A stretch of DNA of 58,523 nucleotides from Pseudomonas inefficax (GTDB taxonomy: Bacteria > Pseudomonadota > Gammaproteobacteria > Pseudomonadales > Pseudomonadaceae), in contig NZ_OPYN01000075.1 in assembly GCF_900277125.1 (NCBI RefSeq), forward strand, positions 1-58,523, written 5' to 3'. Every line of letters begins with the position of its first letter. Position 1 is the stretch's first letter. Made by a program: the position numbers and the translations under genes. Shown here piece after piece: positions 1-12,245 of this stretch. The notes below the pieces were generated by a model. It was not told where the DNA came from. It was given only the letters and a program-made list of their open reading frames with translations, and searched no databases.

Positions 1-79
1 GTTCGTGCCGCACTTCAAACCCGGCAAAGAGCTGCGCGACCGGGTCAATGAAGAAGAGCATGATGAGGCCCACACCTGA
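1..79 (+). CDS. ihfB: Integration host factor beta subunit, C-terminal end (partial)
   Basis: Only the last 25 codons are in the window, read from base 2 to the TGA at 77-79. They encode FVPHFKPGKELRDRVNEE followed by a short acidic tail, the typical C-terminus of the IHF beta subunit, whose FKPGKxLRxRVN segment is highly conserved. IHF is a DNA-bending heterodimer that shapes promoters, recombination sites and the nucleoid. In pseudomonads ihfB is the standard left neighbour of the wzz-wbp O-antigen locus, which fits what follows. The start and most of the gene lie outside the window. Confidence 0.93.
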   Translation, partial: FVPHFKPGKELRDRVNEEEHDEAHT

Positions 80-98
80 TTCCACAAGGAGCAATCTG

Positions 99-362
99 AT
101 GCGTAACCTCAAGCGCGCCCTGGCGGCGGTGTTCGTGCTGCTGTTGGCGGCTGTGGTGCTGTTCTTCGTGCTGGAGAACCAGCAAACCGTCTCGTTGGTC
201 CTGTTCGGTTGGGCTGCCCCGGCCATGCCGGTCGCCGTACTGGTCCTGGCCGCCCTGGTCATTGGCCTCGCAGTCGGCCCGCTGCTCGGTGCCTACGGCG
301 TGCAGCGCAGCAAGCGCAAGATCAAGGCTTCTGCTCGCCAGGCAGCATTGAGCGGTAACTAA
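99..362 (+). CDS. Small LapA-family (DUF1049) inner-membrane protein
   Basis: This 87-residue protein starts at ATG 99, preceded by an AAGGA ribosome site at 86-90 and 19 bases after the ihfB stop, so it is probably cotranscribed with ihfB. It has a basic N-terminus (MRNLKRAL), two hydrophobic segments at about residues 9-27 and 44-68, and a basic C-terminal tail rich in Arg and Lys. The motif ENQQTVSLVLFGW between the segments is typical of the lipopolysaccharide assembly protein A domain (LapA/YciS-like). In E. coli LapA/LapB take part in control of LPS synthesis; a similar role here is inferred only from family and from the neighbouring O-antigen genes. Confidence 0.8.
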   Translation: MRNLKRALAAVFVLLLAAVVLFFVLENQQTVSLVLFGWAAPAMPVAVLVLAALVIGLAVGPLLGAYGVQRSKRKIKASARQAALSGN

Positions 363-464
363 GGGCATTTCCTACATCAGTTTCGGAAAGCCTCACCTAT
401 GCCAGCACCGGCCGTCATGGAGTAATAGCGCACTTCATTTTCGGCCCAGGCGAGTGTGCGCAGC

Positions 465-1892
465 ATGGAATATCCCGTCCTTTCCCATCACGGTGGCACC
501 CACGGCGTCACTGGCTCCTGCCATCAACTGCACCTTGATCCGTCCACCAGCCTGCTGATCGACTGCGGCCTGGAGCAGGGCGCCGATGCCGCGCCAGGTG
601 CAGCATCGGCGCCGCTCGGCTTCGACGTCCAGGGCATCCAGGCCCTGGTCATCACCCATGTGCATCTAGACCATGTTGGCCGCATCCCGGCGCTGCTGGC
701 TGCCGGCTACCGTGGCCCCATCTTGTGCAGCGAGCCGTCAGCCCAGCTGCTGCCATTGGTGCTGGAAGACGCTTACAAGCTGAGCATCAGCAGCGAACCC
801 GCCCAAGTGGCGAGGTACCTCGATTTCATCCGCGACCTGATCGTGCCCCTGCCTTTCGAGCAGTGGCATACCCTGGTCGAGCGCCCCGGCGTCACTTGCC
901 GCATCCGTCTGCAGCGCGCCGGTCATCTGCTCGGTTCGGCCTATGTCGAATGCGATATCCAGCATGAACAAACCAACACCCGCTACGTGTTCTCCGGTGA
1001 CCTGGGTGCTTGTGGCAACCCCTTGCTGCGCCCCGTGCAACCCCCGGAACGGGCAGATGTGCTGGTACTGGAAAGCACCTACGGCGACCGCCTGCACCCG
1101 CCTGCGGGCGACCGTGAGCAGCGGCTGGAAGCGGCCATCGACCGCGCCCTGGCTGACCAGGGCACGCTGCTGATCCCGGCCTTCAGCCTCGGCCGCACCC
1201 AGGAATTGCTGTACGAACTCGAAAGCATTCTTCATCGCAAGGCCCTGCTGAGCAAAGCCGGCCCGGCCCCCGATGGCGACCCCCTCGACTGGGCGCAGTT
1301 GCCCATCATCCTCGACTCACCCCTGGCCCAGCGCATTACCGGTGTATACCGGAAACTGCACGACTACTGGAATGCCGAAGCCCGGTCGCGCCTAGCCGAA
1401 GGGCGCGACCCGCTCGGTTTCAGCCAGCTTATTAGCGTGGACACCCACGCCCGCCACCAGCAGGTGGTCAATTACCTCAAGAGCACTGGCCGCCCGGCGA
1501 TCGTGATTGCCGGCAATGGCATGTGCTCGGGCGGCCGCATCGTAAATTACCTCAAGGCCATGCTGGGGGATCCGCGGCATGAGGTGATGTTTGTCGGATA
1601 TCAGGCCAAGGGCACGCCGGGCGCGGTGATACAGGCCAGTGAAGGGGCGGAAGGGTTTGTGCAGATTGATCTGGATGGGCAGATGTATGAGATCCGGGCG
1701 AAGGTGATGACCTTGGGCGGCTACTCGGGGCATGCGGACCAGGCGCAGTTGGTGGCGTTCGCGCACGGCTGCAATGCTCGGCGGATAGTGTTGGTGCATG
1801 GCGAGCAAAGGGCGAAGCGGACGCTTGCGGCTGCCCTGCGCGAAAGGCTTGCACAGCCGGGCCATGAGGTATGCGTCACAGTTGCGAAATGA
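465..1892 (+). CDS. Metallo-beta-lactamase / beta-CASP RNA-processing-type hydrolase
   Basis: This 475-residue protein belongs to the CPSF73/Ysh1-like group of metallo-beta-lactamase exonucleases. The zinc motif HVHLDH is at residues 65-70. A beta-CASP domain follows, and the C-terminal half has the typical AGNGMCSGGRIVNYL segment and the RMMBL motif GGYSGHADQAQL with further metal-binding His residues. Such enzymes cleave RNA or DNA phosphodiester bonds using two zinc ions. ATG 465 was chosen over an in-frame GTG at 456 because the family starts near MEYPVLSHHGG; no strong ribosome site is visible for either. It stands alone between the ihfB-lapA pair and wzz, with no obvious link to O-antigen synthesis. 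The substrate is unknown. Confidence 0.85.
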   Translation: MEYPVLSHHGGTHGVTGSCHQLHLDPSTSLLIDCGLEQGADAAPGAASAPLGFDVQGIQALVITHVHLDHVGRIPALLAAGYRGPILCSEPSAQLLPLVLEDAYKLSISSEPAQVARYLDFIRDLIVPLPFEQWHTLVERPGVTCRIRLQRAGHLLGSAYVECDIQHEQTNTRYVFSGDLGACGNPLLRPVQPPERADVLVLESTYGDRLHPPAGDREQRLEAAIDRALADQGTLLIPAFSLGRTQELLYELESILHRKALLSKAGPAPDGDPLDWAQLPIILDSPLAQRITGVYRKLHDYWNAEARSRLAEGRDPLGFSQLISVDTHARHQQVVNYLKSTGRPAIVIAGNGMCSGGRIVNYLKAMLGDPRHEVMFVGYQAKGTPGAVIQASEGAEGFVQIDLDGQMYEIRAKVMTLGGYSGHADQAQLVAFAHGCNARRIVLVHGEQRAKRTLAAALRERLAQPGHEVCVTVAK

Positions 1893-2100
1893 CCTTCTGG
1901 CGGGAAGGTTGATGTCTGTCAGAAAGTGCGGAACTTTTGCGAGGCGGGTCTTTCTACTACTGCTTGGAAGTAATGTTAGAAGCATGGCGGAAAGAGTGGC
2001 CAATAGCCGCTACGCTTGATTCGAAGGGTGTTGAGTCGCTTAGGTCAGAAGCGTGCCCCGAGATGATGCAGTCAGACAGACCCAAGGAAAAAAAGACTAA

Positions 2101-3165
2101 ATGCGCAATGAACGCGAGCGCCCGAGTGGTAGCGACGAGATTGACCTGATTGAGCTTGTACAGGGTGTTTGGCGCCAAAAAATCTGGGTAGGGCTGGTTG
2201 CAGTACCGGTGATTGCTTTGGGGTTGGCTTATGTGATGCTGGTTTCGCCGGTGTATGAGGCGAAGCTGTATATACAGCCTCCTTCTCAGAGCGAGATTGC
2301 CCAGCTGAACTACGGTCGTGGTGAGGGAACGGGCCTGGCGCCACTGAGTGCCAAGGATGTGTACAGCATCTACCTTAAGTCCCTTCAGTCTGAAGCAGTA
2401 CGAGACAAATTCTTTCGAAGCGCCTTCCTGCCCATGCTGACCGAAGAAGAGCGGGGCGGTTCTCGCGATGCGCTGTATGCTCAGTTCAACGGTATGCTGA
2501 AAGTGGCCGTGGCTAGCAAAGACATGCCTGATCGTTATGTGCTGACGGCGAACCTTGAGGACCCGCGCCTTGCGGCGACCTGGGTCTCGAATTACGCCGA
2601 GTTGGCTGCAGAGCGAGCAAAGAACGAATTGTTGAGCGGTACCCGCAGTGACATATCGATCATGGCTGATAACCTTGATCAGCAAATTAAGGCCGCGCGC
2701 GCCACTGCCAGCAATCAGCGCGTGGACCAGATTGCCCAGCTCAAGGAGGCGTTGCGCGTAGCGCGGTCTATTGGTCTGGAAAAGCCACCGATCATTTCCG
2801 AGACGCTGTCCAAGGAAGTTTCTGCCGGTATGAGCGGGGCTCTCACCTACATGCGCGGTACCAAGGCGCTGGAGGCAGAAATCGCCAACCTGGAAGCGCG
2901 CTCATCGGATGACCCGTTCATCCGGAATTTGCGTGAAAAAGAGGAAAAGCTCAGTTTCTTGCGCACGTTGAAGGTCGATCCTTCTCTTGTTGCGATGTAC
3001 CAGCAGGATGGTGCCGTTTCCCAGCCTGACAAGCCTATCAAGCCGCGAAAAGCTGTCATCGTGTTGCTATCGGCTTTGGTAGGGGTAGGGCTTGGTGTGC
3101 TGGTAGCGCTGGGGCGCGACATATGGTACAGGCGCAAAGCGACGAACGGAGGGGAACTTCCCTGA
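2101..3165 (+). CDS. wzz: Wzz-type O-antigen chain-length determinant, copy 1
   Basis: This 354-residue inner-membrane protein has the polysaccharide co-polymerase layout: a short cytoplasmic N-terminus (EIDLIELVQGVWRQK), a membrane segment at about 30-50, a long periplasmic part with coiled-coil-like stretches, and a second membrane segment at about 317-338 preceded by the Pro-rich Wzz motif DKPIKPRKAVIVLL. Wzz oligomers act with the Wzy polymerase to set O-antigen length. An AAGGAA ribosome site ends about nine bases before ATG 2101. The 208 bases upstream hold no convincing gene and probably carry the promoter. It is the first of two tandem Wzz genes and sits where wzz is found in P. aeruginosa. 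Confidence 0.9.
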   Translation: MRNERERPSGSDEIDLIELVQGVWRQKIWVGLVAVPVIALGLAYVMLVSPVYEAKLYIQPPSQSEIAQLNYGRGEGTGLAPLSAKDVYSIYLKSLQSEAVRDKFFRSAFLPMLTEEERGGSRDALYAQFNGMLKVAVASKDMPDRYVLTANLEDPRLAATWVSNYAELAAERAKNELLSGTRSDISIMADNLDQQIKAARATASNQRVDQIAQLKEALRVARSIGLEKPPIISETLSKEVSAGMSGALTYMRGTKALEAEIANLEARSSDDPFIRNLREKEEKLSFLRTLKVDPSLVAMYQQDGAVSQPDKPIKPRKAVIVLLSALVGVGLGVLVALGRDIWYRRKATNGGELP

Positions 3166-3315
3166 CCGCAGAGTATCGCTAAGCGTTGTTGTCGCTTGCG
3201 GAAGGTGTAACAATAGCCTTTCGTCGCCGATGACATGGAAAGCTGGAAGAGCGAGCACGACACGCTGATCTGCCCTGCCTGTCTTGGTTAACCCCCTTAT
3301 AGACAGGGAAGTATT

Positions 3316-4680
3316 GTGAATAGCGTTGTGCGTCCCGCCTCCATGGCCGCCTCAGGCGAAATCGATCTTTTCAACGTTCTACGCACAATCTGGCGTAGGC
3401 GTTTGCTAATTGCTGCCGTTGGGGGTATCTGCGCGCTTGTCGGCGCTGCAGTCGCCTACAACATCACGCCTGTATATGAGGCGTCCACGAGTTTAAGGCC
3501 GGTCGCCCTGAACCAGTTGGACGCCTTGAATCGGTCAAAAATCTATTCATTGCCGCCAGCGGAAGCGCTCAAGAGAGTTGGTGCAACGCTGGATTCTTAT
3601 ACCGCTCGTTTGGACTTCTTTCGTTCCCGGCCAGACCTCATCGATGCTTTTCAGGATGAAGGGCAAAGTGTCGAGCAGGCATTTGAAGACTTCAACCGCG
3701 ATGCGCTCAGCGTAGTCTTGGCAGACCCGAAAAAGAACGATTCGTTGAGCGACTTTATCGGATTGAAGATGCGCTATGAAAAAGGCGTAAATGGAGCGGC
3801 CATTCTCAACGATTTCGTCGATTTTGCCATTGAGCGAGAGCGTAGCCAGTTGTCCAAGGATATGCAGATTATTTTGGCCAACCGCTTGGCAGAGGTGGAC
3901 AAGAAGCTGAACTCTGCAGTGTCGGAATATCAGGCCGGGAATGAAAGCCGTATCGCACGCCTTGAAGAAGCAGATGCTATCAAGCGTGCGCAGCTCAACG
4001 ATGAACTCAAGGCTTTGCGCGTTCAGCTGAAATTACGCCGCGAAGCACGATTGGCAGAGCTTGATGAGGCTATCAGTGTTGCGCGAAGCCTTGGTTTGAA
4101 AAAGCCTTCGACACCCTCCCTGATGGCTGATGAAGTCTCGGCAAATGGCAATGTCATCCGTACCGAAGTAAATGGTAGGCCGGTGCCGCTGTACTTCATG
4201 GGCACCGAAGTGCTTGAGGCCGAGCGTGCAGCATTGCGCAAGCGTACTTCAGATGACTTCGTCGAGCCGAGAATCGGCCAGATCCGCAAAGAGCTCATCC
4301 TGCTTTCGACCAACCGTAAAGTCCAGGCAATCAAGGCCCGCGCTAGTGAAGCTGCGTTTTTGGAGGGTATCGAGGGGCTTCGCGTGGAGCGTGCGCGCTT
4401 GCAGGCCATCGATACTCAGTTGCAGGGGCTGCACCTGGTAAACATTGACCAGCGTGCGGTGCCCTCAAGCAAGCCTTTGAAACCGCGCAAAGCACTTATC
4501 GTGCTATTTGCATTGATTGGTGGCCTGTTGCTCGGAACAGTCGCTGCTCTGCTGCGAGGTGCTTTCAAGGACCATGCGAGGCAGCAACGAGTTCTTGAAA
4601 TCGAGGGTTCGGCACAGCGCGTCATACCCGATGAATTGGCCGGGCAAAGCCATGCCAGGCTGAGTGATGCGCAAGCTTGA
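3316..4680 (+). CDS. Wzz-type O-antigen chain-length determinant, copy 2
   Basis: This 454-residue Wzz-family protein has the same plan as its upstream neighbour: EIDLFNVLRTIWRRR before a membrane segment at about 29-49, a long coiled-coil-rich periplasmic part, and a final membrane segment at about 394-416 after the motif SSKPLKPRKALIVL. It is about 100 residues longer than copy 1, mostly in the periplasmic part, so the two probably set different modal lengths. It starts at GTG 3316 with AGGGAA a few bases upstream; the next in-frame ATG (3343) lacks a ribosome site. The 150-base gap after copy 1 has no clear terminator. Confidence 0.88.
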   Translation: MNSVVRPASMAASGEIDLFNVLRTIWRRRLLIAAVGGICALVGAAVAYNITPVYEASTSLRPVALNQLDALNRSKIYSLPPAEALKRVGATLDSYTARLDFFRSRPDLIDAFQDEGQSVEQAFEDFNRDALSVVLADPKKNDSLSDFIGLKMRYEKGVNGAAILNDFVDFAIERERSQLSKDMQIILANRLAEVDKKLNSAVSEYQAGNESRIARLEEADAIKRAQLNDELKALRVQLKLRREARLAELDEAISVARSLGLKKPSTPSLMADEVSANGNVIRTEVNGRPVPLYFMGTEVLEAERAALRKRTSDDFVEPRIGQIRKELILLSTNRKVQAIKARASEAAFLEGIEGLRVERARLQAIDTQLQGLHLVNIDQRAVPSSKPLKPRKALIVLFALIGGLLLGTVAALLRGAFKDHARQQRVLEIEGSAQRVIPDELAGQSHARLSDAQA

Positions 4681-4970
4681 GCCCCAATTGAATGATGTTG
4701 TTTTAATGGCATTTTGACGGTTGCAGGCCTCAGGAAAACTCCGATGGATTGCCGAAGCCTAACCGCATATGATTGTGGCGCATCTCATTGATGGCAGCCA
4801 CCGGGCCGCTCCCCGGGCGAACGTAAGTGGGCGTTTTTTGCTCGACAGTATGTGTAATACACGCTGTCGCCGAATGGATTCACTCGACTGACGAATGAAT
4901 CGAAGAAGGTTCAATAACCCGTTGTTCAGCCGTGGAAACGGGCAGGTATATTCAAGGTGAGTTGGGAAGC

Positions 4971-7305
<2,335 letters not shown>

Positions 7306-7320
7306 AAGCAGATAGCAATA

Positions 7321-7352
7321 CGGGTGGCTTGCCGCCACCCCTTTTTATTTTT
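7321..7352 (+). terminator. Rho-independent terminator after wbpB
   Basis: A GC-rich 7-base stem (GGGTGGC at 7322-7328, GCCACCC at 7334-7340) with a 5-base loop is followed by CTTTTTATTTTT. It lies between wbpB and the acyltransferase gene, inside an otherwise same-strand cluster. It could separate wbpAB from the downstream genes or attenuate read-through. Confidence 0.75.
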
Positions 7353-7371
7353 AGCAGGGTCGCCAGTCAGC

Positions 7372-9264
7372 GTGTCGAACGATAATTTCAATAAGCCGAA
7401 CGATGCAGGTGCAAAACGCGTTGAGCGTAGCATCCGCCTGGATGTTCAAGGCTTGCGCGCGGTCGCGGTGCTGGCGGTTTTGCTCTATCACGCCAATGGC
7501 AGCTGGTTGAAAGCCGGTTACGTAGGCGTCGATGTTTTTTTTGTTATTTCAGGTTTCATCATCACAGCATTGCTGACCGAGCGCAGCGGCAAGGTTGATC
7601 TTGCTGCCTTTTATGCAAGCCGGGTCAAACGCATTGTTCCTGCGTATTTTTCGATGCTGGTTGTAGTCGCGGCGCTGTCAGCGGTACTTTTCGTGCCGGA
7701 CGATTTCGCCTTCTTTTTCGATAGCCTGAAATCTTCCGCATGGTTTACCAGTAACCATTACTTTGCCCACTTTGGCAGTTATTTCGCGCCGCGGGCCGAT
7801 GAGTTGCCGCTTCTGCATACCTGGTCGCTTGCCATCGAAATGCAGTTCTACCTGTTCTTCCCGATCATGGCTATCTGTATTCCCGCGCGTTGGCGGCTCC
7901 CGGCTTTTCTGCTGCTGGCTACTGTGGCGTTTGCCTGGGTTGGTTACCGCACCCTCGGCGGGCAGAGAGACGAAATGTATTTTTCGCTGCTGGCACGCGT
8001 GCCAGAGTTTATGGTCGGCGCAGTTGTTGCGTTACTGATGCGGCAGCGAGAGTTGCCCCAGACACTCGCCAGTGCGTTGGGCATAGTCGGTGCGCTTCTG
8101 TTGGCGTGGGCTCTACTGGCAATTGAAAAGCAGCAATTTCCGGGCTTCTGGGCGATCGTGCCTTGCGTTGGGGCAGGGATGATCATTGCTGCTCGCCGCG
8201 GCCCTGTGAGCACATTGCTCGCTACCGCGCCAATGGTCTGGGTTGGTGGTATTTCCTACTCGCTTTACCTCTGGCATTGGCCAGTGTTGGCGTTGATTCG
8301 GTATTACACCGGGCAGTATGACTTGACGATCGCCTGGTTGCTGTTTTTTGCGATTGCTTCTGTTGCATTGGCTTGGCTGTCCTTCCGTTTCATAGAAACA
8401 CCAGCCAGGAAGGCAACGGGCTTGGTGCGCCAAACTCCTAAGTGGGCGATGGCTGCAATGGTGGTTTTGCTGGTAGCGTGGGGTGCGGTGCGTATCAATG
8501 CATCGCTAGTTGTCCCTCTACCGGTAGAGTTGACCCGCTACGCGGCGCCAGAAACGATTTGCCACGGTACCCAGGTAGGTAGCTGCATGCGAGGCAAGGC
8601 AGACGCTGATGTCGCTGCCCTGGTCATAGGCGATAGCCATGCTGCTCAACTGAATCACTTTTTCGATCAGGTGGGCAATGAGCAGGGCGTTGCATACCGG
8701 GTGCTCACGGCTAGCAGCTGTGTACCTATTCCCGGCTTTGATGTCGAACGCCTGCCCACCTGGGCGCAGAAACCTTGCCGTGACCAGATTGCTGCGGTCG
8801 CGAAGGCGCTGCCGGAGGTAGACCGAGTAGTCGTTGCTGGTATGTGGCAGTACCAGATGCAAAGCCAGGCATTCACCAAGGCGCTGACTGACTTTCTGAG
8901 CGCAACGGCCGGGGCCAACAAAAATGTTGTCGTGCTTGCCCAGGTGCCGATGTTCGAGACGGATGTCCAGCGAGTAAGGCGCTTCACCGAATTGGGGTTG
9001 TCGGCACCACTCACGTTCAATCGCGAATGGCAGGCGGCCAACCAGCAGGTCAAGGCAATTGCCGAACGCACCCCAGGAGTGCGGTTTCTAGATTTTTCCA
9101 GCAGTAGCTTCTTTGCTGCTGCGCCCTACGAGCAAGGGTTGCTGATCTACCGTGACAGCCACCACCTCAACGAAGTGGGGGCTAGCCGTTATGGCCACTA
9201 TGCGGCGCAGCAATTGCAGCGAGCTTTTGATCAACCTCAGTCCAACGTGAGTCTGAAGCCATGA
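7372..9264 (+). CDS. O-antigen O-acyltransferase, AT3 membrane domain fused to SGNH domain (WbpC position)
   Basis: This roughly 630-residue integral membrane protein has an N-terminal acyltransferase-3 (OafA/YrhL) domain with [19 protein letters not shown] and [12 protein letters not shown], about ten membrane segments, then a periplasmic SGNH-like domain with GDSH near residue 422 and [10 protein letters not shown] near the C-terminus. Such fusions O-acetylate surface polysaccharides. GTG 7372 is the chosen start, because an earlier in-frame GTG at 7324 lies inside the terminator hairpin; a weak AGGGT lies upstream. Its stop overlaps the wbpD start (ATGA). Position and size match PAO1 WbpC. 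The acyl group and target sugar cannot be told from sequence. Confidence 0.88.
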   Translation: MSNDNFNKPNDAGAKRVERSIRLDVQGLRAVAVLAVLLYHANGSWLKAGYVGVDVFFVISGFIITALLTERSGKVDLAAFYASRVKRIVPAYFSMLVVVAALSAVLFVPDDFAFFFDSLKSSAWFTSNHYFAHFGSYFAPRADELPLLHTWSLAIEMQFYLFFPIMAICIPARWRLPAFLLLATVAFAWVGYRTLGGQRDEMYFSLLARVPEFMVGAVVALLMRQRELPQTLASALGIVGALLLAWALLAIEKQQFPGFWAIVPCVGAGMIIAARRGPVSTLLATAPMVWVGGISYSLYLWHWPVLALIRYYTGQYDLTIAWLLFFAIASVALAWLSFRFIETPARKATGLVRQTPKWAMAAMVVLLVAWGAVRINASLVVPLPVELTRYAAPETICHGTQVGSCMRGKADADVAALVIGDSHAAQLNHFFDQVGNEQGVAYRVLTASSCVPIPGFDVERLPTWAQKPCRDQIAAVAKALPEVDRVVVAGMWQYQMQSQAFTKALTDFLSATAGANKNVVVLAQVPMFETDVQRVRRFTELGLSAPLTFNREWQAANQQVKAIAERTPGVRFLDFSSSSFFAAAPYEQGLLIYRDSHHLNEVGASRYGHYAAQQLQRAFDQPQSNVSLKP

Positions 9265-9836
9265 ATTACTATCAGCATCCAAGTGCCATCGTCGACGAAG
9301 GAGCACAGATCGGAGAGAAATCCCGGGTCTGGCACTTTGTCCATGTGTGTGGGGGCGCTCGGATCGGCGCTGGCGTTTCGCTTGGTCAGAACGTGTTCGT
9401 GGGCAACAAGGTCGTTATCGGTGACCACTGCAAGGTACAGAACAACGTATCGGTCTACGACAATGTGACGCTGGAAGAGGGTGTTTTCTGTGGCCCTAGC
9501 ATGGTCTTCACCAACGTCTACAATCCACGGTCCCTGATCGAGCGAAAGGACCAGTATCGTGACACTCTGGTCAAGAAAGGCGCCACGCTCGGGGCCAACT
9601 GCACGATCGTCTGCGGCGTAACCATTGGCGAGTACGCTTTTGTAGGCGCTGGCGCGGTCATCAACAAGGATGTGCCTGCCTATGCGCTCATGGTCGGTGT
9701 GCCTGCTCGGCAGATCGGTTGGATGAGTGAGTTTGGCGAGCAGCTGCAATTGAACGAGCAAGGCGAAGCCACCTGCTCGCACACCGGGGCGCGCTACGTC
9801 CTGAACGGCAAACAACTGAACAAGATGGATGTTTGA
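9261..9836 (+). CDS. wbpD: UDP-GlcNAc3NA N-acetyltransferase
   Basis: This 191-residue left-handed beta-helix acetyltransferase starts [18 protein letters not shown] and shows runs of hexapeptide repeats such as [11 protein letters not shown] and [11 protein letters not shown]. WbpD uses acetyl-CoA to acetylate the 3-amino group of UDP-GlcNAc3NA, giving UDP-GlcNAc3NAcA. The ATG overlaps the acyltransferase stop, so translation is likely coupled. The next gene is wbpE, its partner in the pathway, with the gene order of PAO1. Length is usual for the family. Confidence 0.95.
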   Translation: MNYYQHPSAIVDEGAQIGEKSRVWHFVHVCGGARIGAGVSLGQNVFVGNKVVIGDHCKVQNNVSVYDNVTLEEGVFCGPSMVFTNVYNPRSLIERKDQYRDTLVKKGATLGANCTIVCGVTIGEYAFVGAGAVINKDVPAYALMVGVPARQIGWMSEFGEQLQLNEQGEATCSHTGARYVLNGKQLNKMDV

Positions 9837-9838
9837 GC

Positions 9839-10921
9839 ATGATTGAATTCATTGACCTGAAAAGCCAGCAGGCACGCATCAAAGACAAGATCGATGCCGG
9901 CATCCAGCGTGTTCTGAGCCATGGCCAGTACATCCTCGGCCCTGAAGTGGCTGAGTTGGAGGAACGCCTGGCTGCTTTCGTCGGTGCCAAGTATTGCATC
10001 ACTTGCGCCAATGGCACTGATGCTCTGCAAATTGTGCAGATGGCACTGGGTATCGGTCCGGGGGACGAGGTGATTACCCCAGGCTTCACCTACATTGCCA
10101 CTGCCGAAACTGTCGCGTTGTTGGGTGCGAAGCCGGTCTATGTGGATATCGACCCGCGCACCTACAATCTTGATCCCCAGTTGCTCGAAGCGGCAATTAC
10201 TCCGCGAACCAAGGCGATCATTCCGGTTTCGCTGTATGGTCAGTGCGCAGATTTTGACGCTATCAATGCTGTGGCTGCAAAATATGGTATTCCAGTAATC
10301 GAAGATGCTGCGCAGAGCTTCGGCGCCTCCTACAAGGGCAAGCGCTCTTGCAACCTCTCTACCATTTCCTGCACTAGTTTCTTTCCAAGCAAGCCGCTGG
10401 GGTGCTATGGGGACGGTGGCGCTATCTTCACAAACGACGACGAGTTGGCCGTCGTTTTGCGGCAGATTGCTCGTCACGGACAGGATCGACGCTATCACCA
10501 CATTCGAGTAGGGGTGAATAGCCGCCTAGATACGCTTCAGGCGGCAATTTTGCTACCGAAGCTGGAGATTTTTGAAGAGGAGATTTCGCAGCGTCAGCAG
10601 GTCGCGAAATGGTATGACGGAGCACTGGCAGCCGTCGGTATCGAGACAACGCCATATATCGCTGCGGAAAATATCAGCGCCTACGCACAGTACACGGTAC
10701 GGGTACAGGACAGGGACGCCGTACAGGCGAAGCTGAAGGCTGCGGGTATTCCGACAGCTGTGCATTACCCAATTCCTCTGAACAAGCAGCCTGCCGTCGC
10801 AGATGTGGCGGCGTCCTTGCCGGTTGGAGATGAGGTTGCGACACAGGTGATGAGCCTACCGATGCATCCGTACCTGGAAGAGGCGTCGATCCGGCATATC
10901 TCTGCAGTTATTGCAGGGTAA
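9839..10921 (+). CDS. wbpE: UDP-3-keto-GlcNAcA aminotransferase (PLP, DegT family)
   Basis: This 360-residue PLP aminotransferase carries the internal-aldimine Lys185 in [15 protein letters not shown] and the DegT/DnrJ/EryC1 features [10 protein letters not shown] and EDAAQSFGA. WbpE transfers an amino group from glutamate to C3 of the keto sugar made by WbpB. ATG 9839 was chosen; a TTG at 9833 is possible but the family starts near [14 protein letters not shown]. It begins two bases after the wbpD stop. It makes the substrate of WbpD. Confidence 0.95.
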   Translation: MIEFIDLKSQQARIKDKIDAGIQRVLSHGQYILGPEVAELEERLAAFVGAKYCITCANGTDALQIVQMALGIGPGDEVITPGFTYIATAETVALLGAKPVYVDIDPRTYNLDPQLLEAAITPRTKAIIPVSLYGQCADFDAINAVAAKYGIPVIEDAAQSFGASYKGKRSCNLSTISCTSFFPSKPLGCYGDGGAIFTNDDELAVVLRQIARHGQDRRYHHIRVGVNSRLDTLQAAILLPKLEIFEEEISQRQQVAKWYDGALAAVGIETTPYIAAENISAYAQYTVRVQDRDAVQAKLKAAGIPTAVHYPIPLNKQPAVADVAASLPVGDEVATQVMSLPMHPYLEEASIRHISAVIAG

Positions 10922-10925
10922 GCCC

Positions 10926-12245
10926 ATGTACTTATCAGCCCGAGTCGATAAATCGGTATTTTCAAACGCCTTACTATTCTTTATCTACTTCTTGGTATTG
11001 GTGTGGGTAAACAACAGCTATGTATATATCTTGCATGAGTACATGGGGGCGGCTGTTAAACCTGTCAGCGTCGGGCTGATCGTTTACCTCGCGGTTCTGG
11101 CTCCTGTTTGTGCGTTTCTGTGTGGGACCACGGTCGAAAGGCCAGGTGATCTGGTTGTCACCTTGCTATTCCTAGTGGTGGTTCCCCACGCCTTGGTGTT
11201 GGAGGCTGCAAACCAGTTTGCGCCCGATGCGGTGCCATGGGGGGGCGTCTCGTTAGGGGTACTAGTGGGTATGCTGATTATCGCTTCGGCGAACAAGTTT
11301 AGGTTTTATGAAAGCCAAATCAGGCAAACTGATTCACTCAGCAGGCACTGTTTGACTGTGCTTGCGTTGCTTAACGTCTTAGTTCTCCTATTTATTTTTT
11401 TGAAAAGCGCCAGTTATTTTTCTTTCAATTTTTCTGAGCAGTATGTGCGACGGGCGTTGGCGCGAGATGTCTTCCAGGCAGGCTCCGGAGCTAGCTATTT
11501 GGCGTCCATGGGAACTCAAGCTTTTTTTCCCGTTTTATTCGCATGGGGTGTATACCGAAAGTCCCGTACCTACGTGTTGCTGGGCGTAGCTAATGCTTTG
11601 GTTTTGTGGGGTGCATTTGGTCAGAAATATCCGTTCATGGTATTGGCGTTGATTTACCTTCTCATGCAGTACTTTCGCCGCTATGGCGGGGTTAAACTTT
11701 CTTGGCTGCTTGGTGGGGCCATTACGTTTTTGCTTCTGGGGGCGCTGGAGCATGAGGTTTTTGGCTACTCTTACCTGAACGACTACTTTGTGCGGCGGGC
11801 ATTTGTAGTGCCTTCGACACTCTTAGGGGCGGTCGATAACTTTGTTTCACTGTTTGGTTTTAATTCATACAGCGACACGCTGCTTAGTTCGATAATGGGC
11901 GTGACTAAATCAGAGCCTCTGACGTTTCGTATAGGGCAAGAGATTTTTAGTAACCCAAAACTGAATGCCAACGTTAATTTTTTTGCCGTAGCTTATTTGC
12001 AGTCGGGTTACTCCGCAGTTGTGGTAGAGGCTATATTCGTAGGGTCGGTTGTAATGCTGTTAAACTATCTGTATATGCGGTTTGGCGCCTTCATAACCAT
12101 TCCTGTTGCGCTATTGTTCGCGACTAAGATCCTCGAACAGTCGTTGTTGACCGTATTGATGGGGTCTGGCGTTTTCCTGATGTTGGCGTTTCTTGTGCTG
12201 GTGTCCGTGCCGTTCACCTTTGGAAAGAAACCCTATGAGCGTTAG
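10926..12245 (+). CDS. wzy: Candidate O-antigen polymerase Wzy
   Basis: This roughly 439-residue protein is almost entirely hydrophobic, with about ten to twelve predicted membrane segments and a larger polar stretch in the second half (around [19 protein letters not shown]). Wzy proteins share little sequence; the call rests on topology and position, because PAO1 has wzy in the same slot between wbpE and wzx. It would polymerise Und-PP-linked O units in the periplasm. ATG 10926 lies five bases after the wbpE stop with AGGGTA upstream. Base composition becomes clearly richer in A and T here than in wbpA-wbpE, as is usual for Wzy. Confidence 0.8.
   Translation: MYLSARVDKSVFSNALLFFIYFLVLVWVNNSYVYILHEYMGAAVKPVSVGLIVYLAVLAPVCAFLCGTTVERPGDLVVTLLFLVVVPHALVLEAANQFAPDAVPWGGVSLGVLVGMLIIASANKFRFYESQIRQTDSLSRHCLTVLALLNVLVLLFIFLKSASYFSFNFSEQYVRRALARDVFQAGSGASYLASMGTQAFFPVLFAWGVYRKSRTYVLLGVANALVLWGAFGQKYPFMVLALIYLLMQYFRRYGGVKLSWLLGGAITFLLLGALEHEVFGYSYLNDYFVRRAFVVPSTLLGAVDNFVSLFGFNSYSDTLLSSIMGVTKSEPLTFRIGQEIFSNPKLNANVNFFAVAYLQSGYSAVVVEAIFVGSVVMLLNYLYMRFGAFITIPVALLFATKILEQSLLTVLMGSGVFLMLAFLVLVSVPFTFGKKPYER

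Noticed and set aside
3235..3291. Small open frame of 18 codons between the two wzz genes, encoding MESWKSEHDTLICPACLG
   Set aside because: It has a CxxC pair but no ribosome site, and such short frames occur often by chance.
4790..4860. Possible JUMPStart/ops or terminator hairpin upstream of wbpA
   Set aside because: There is a short CCGGG/CCCGG stem, but no GGCGGTAGC element and no properly placed T run.
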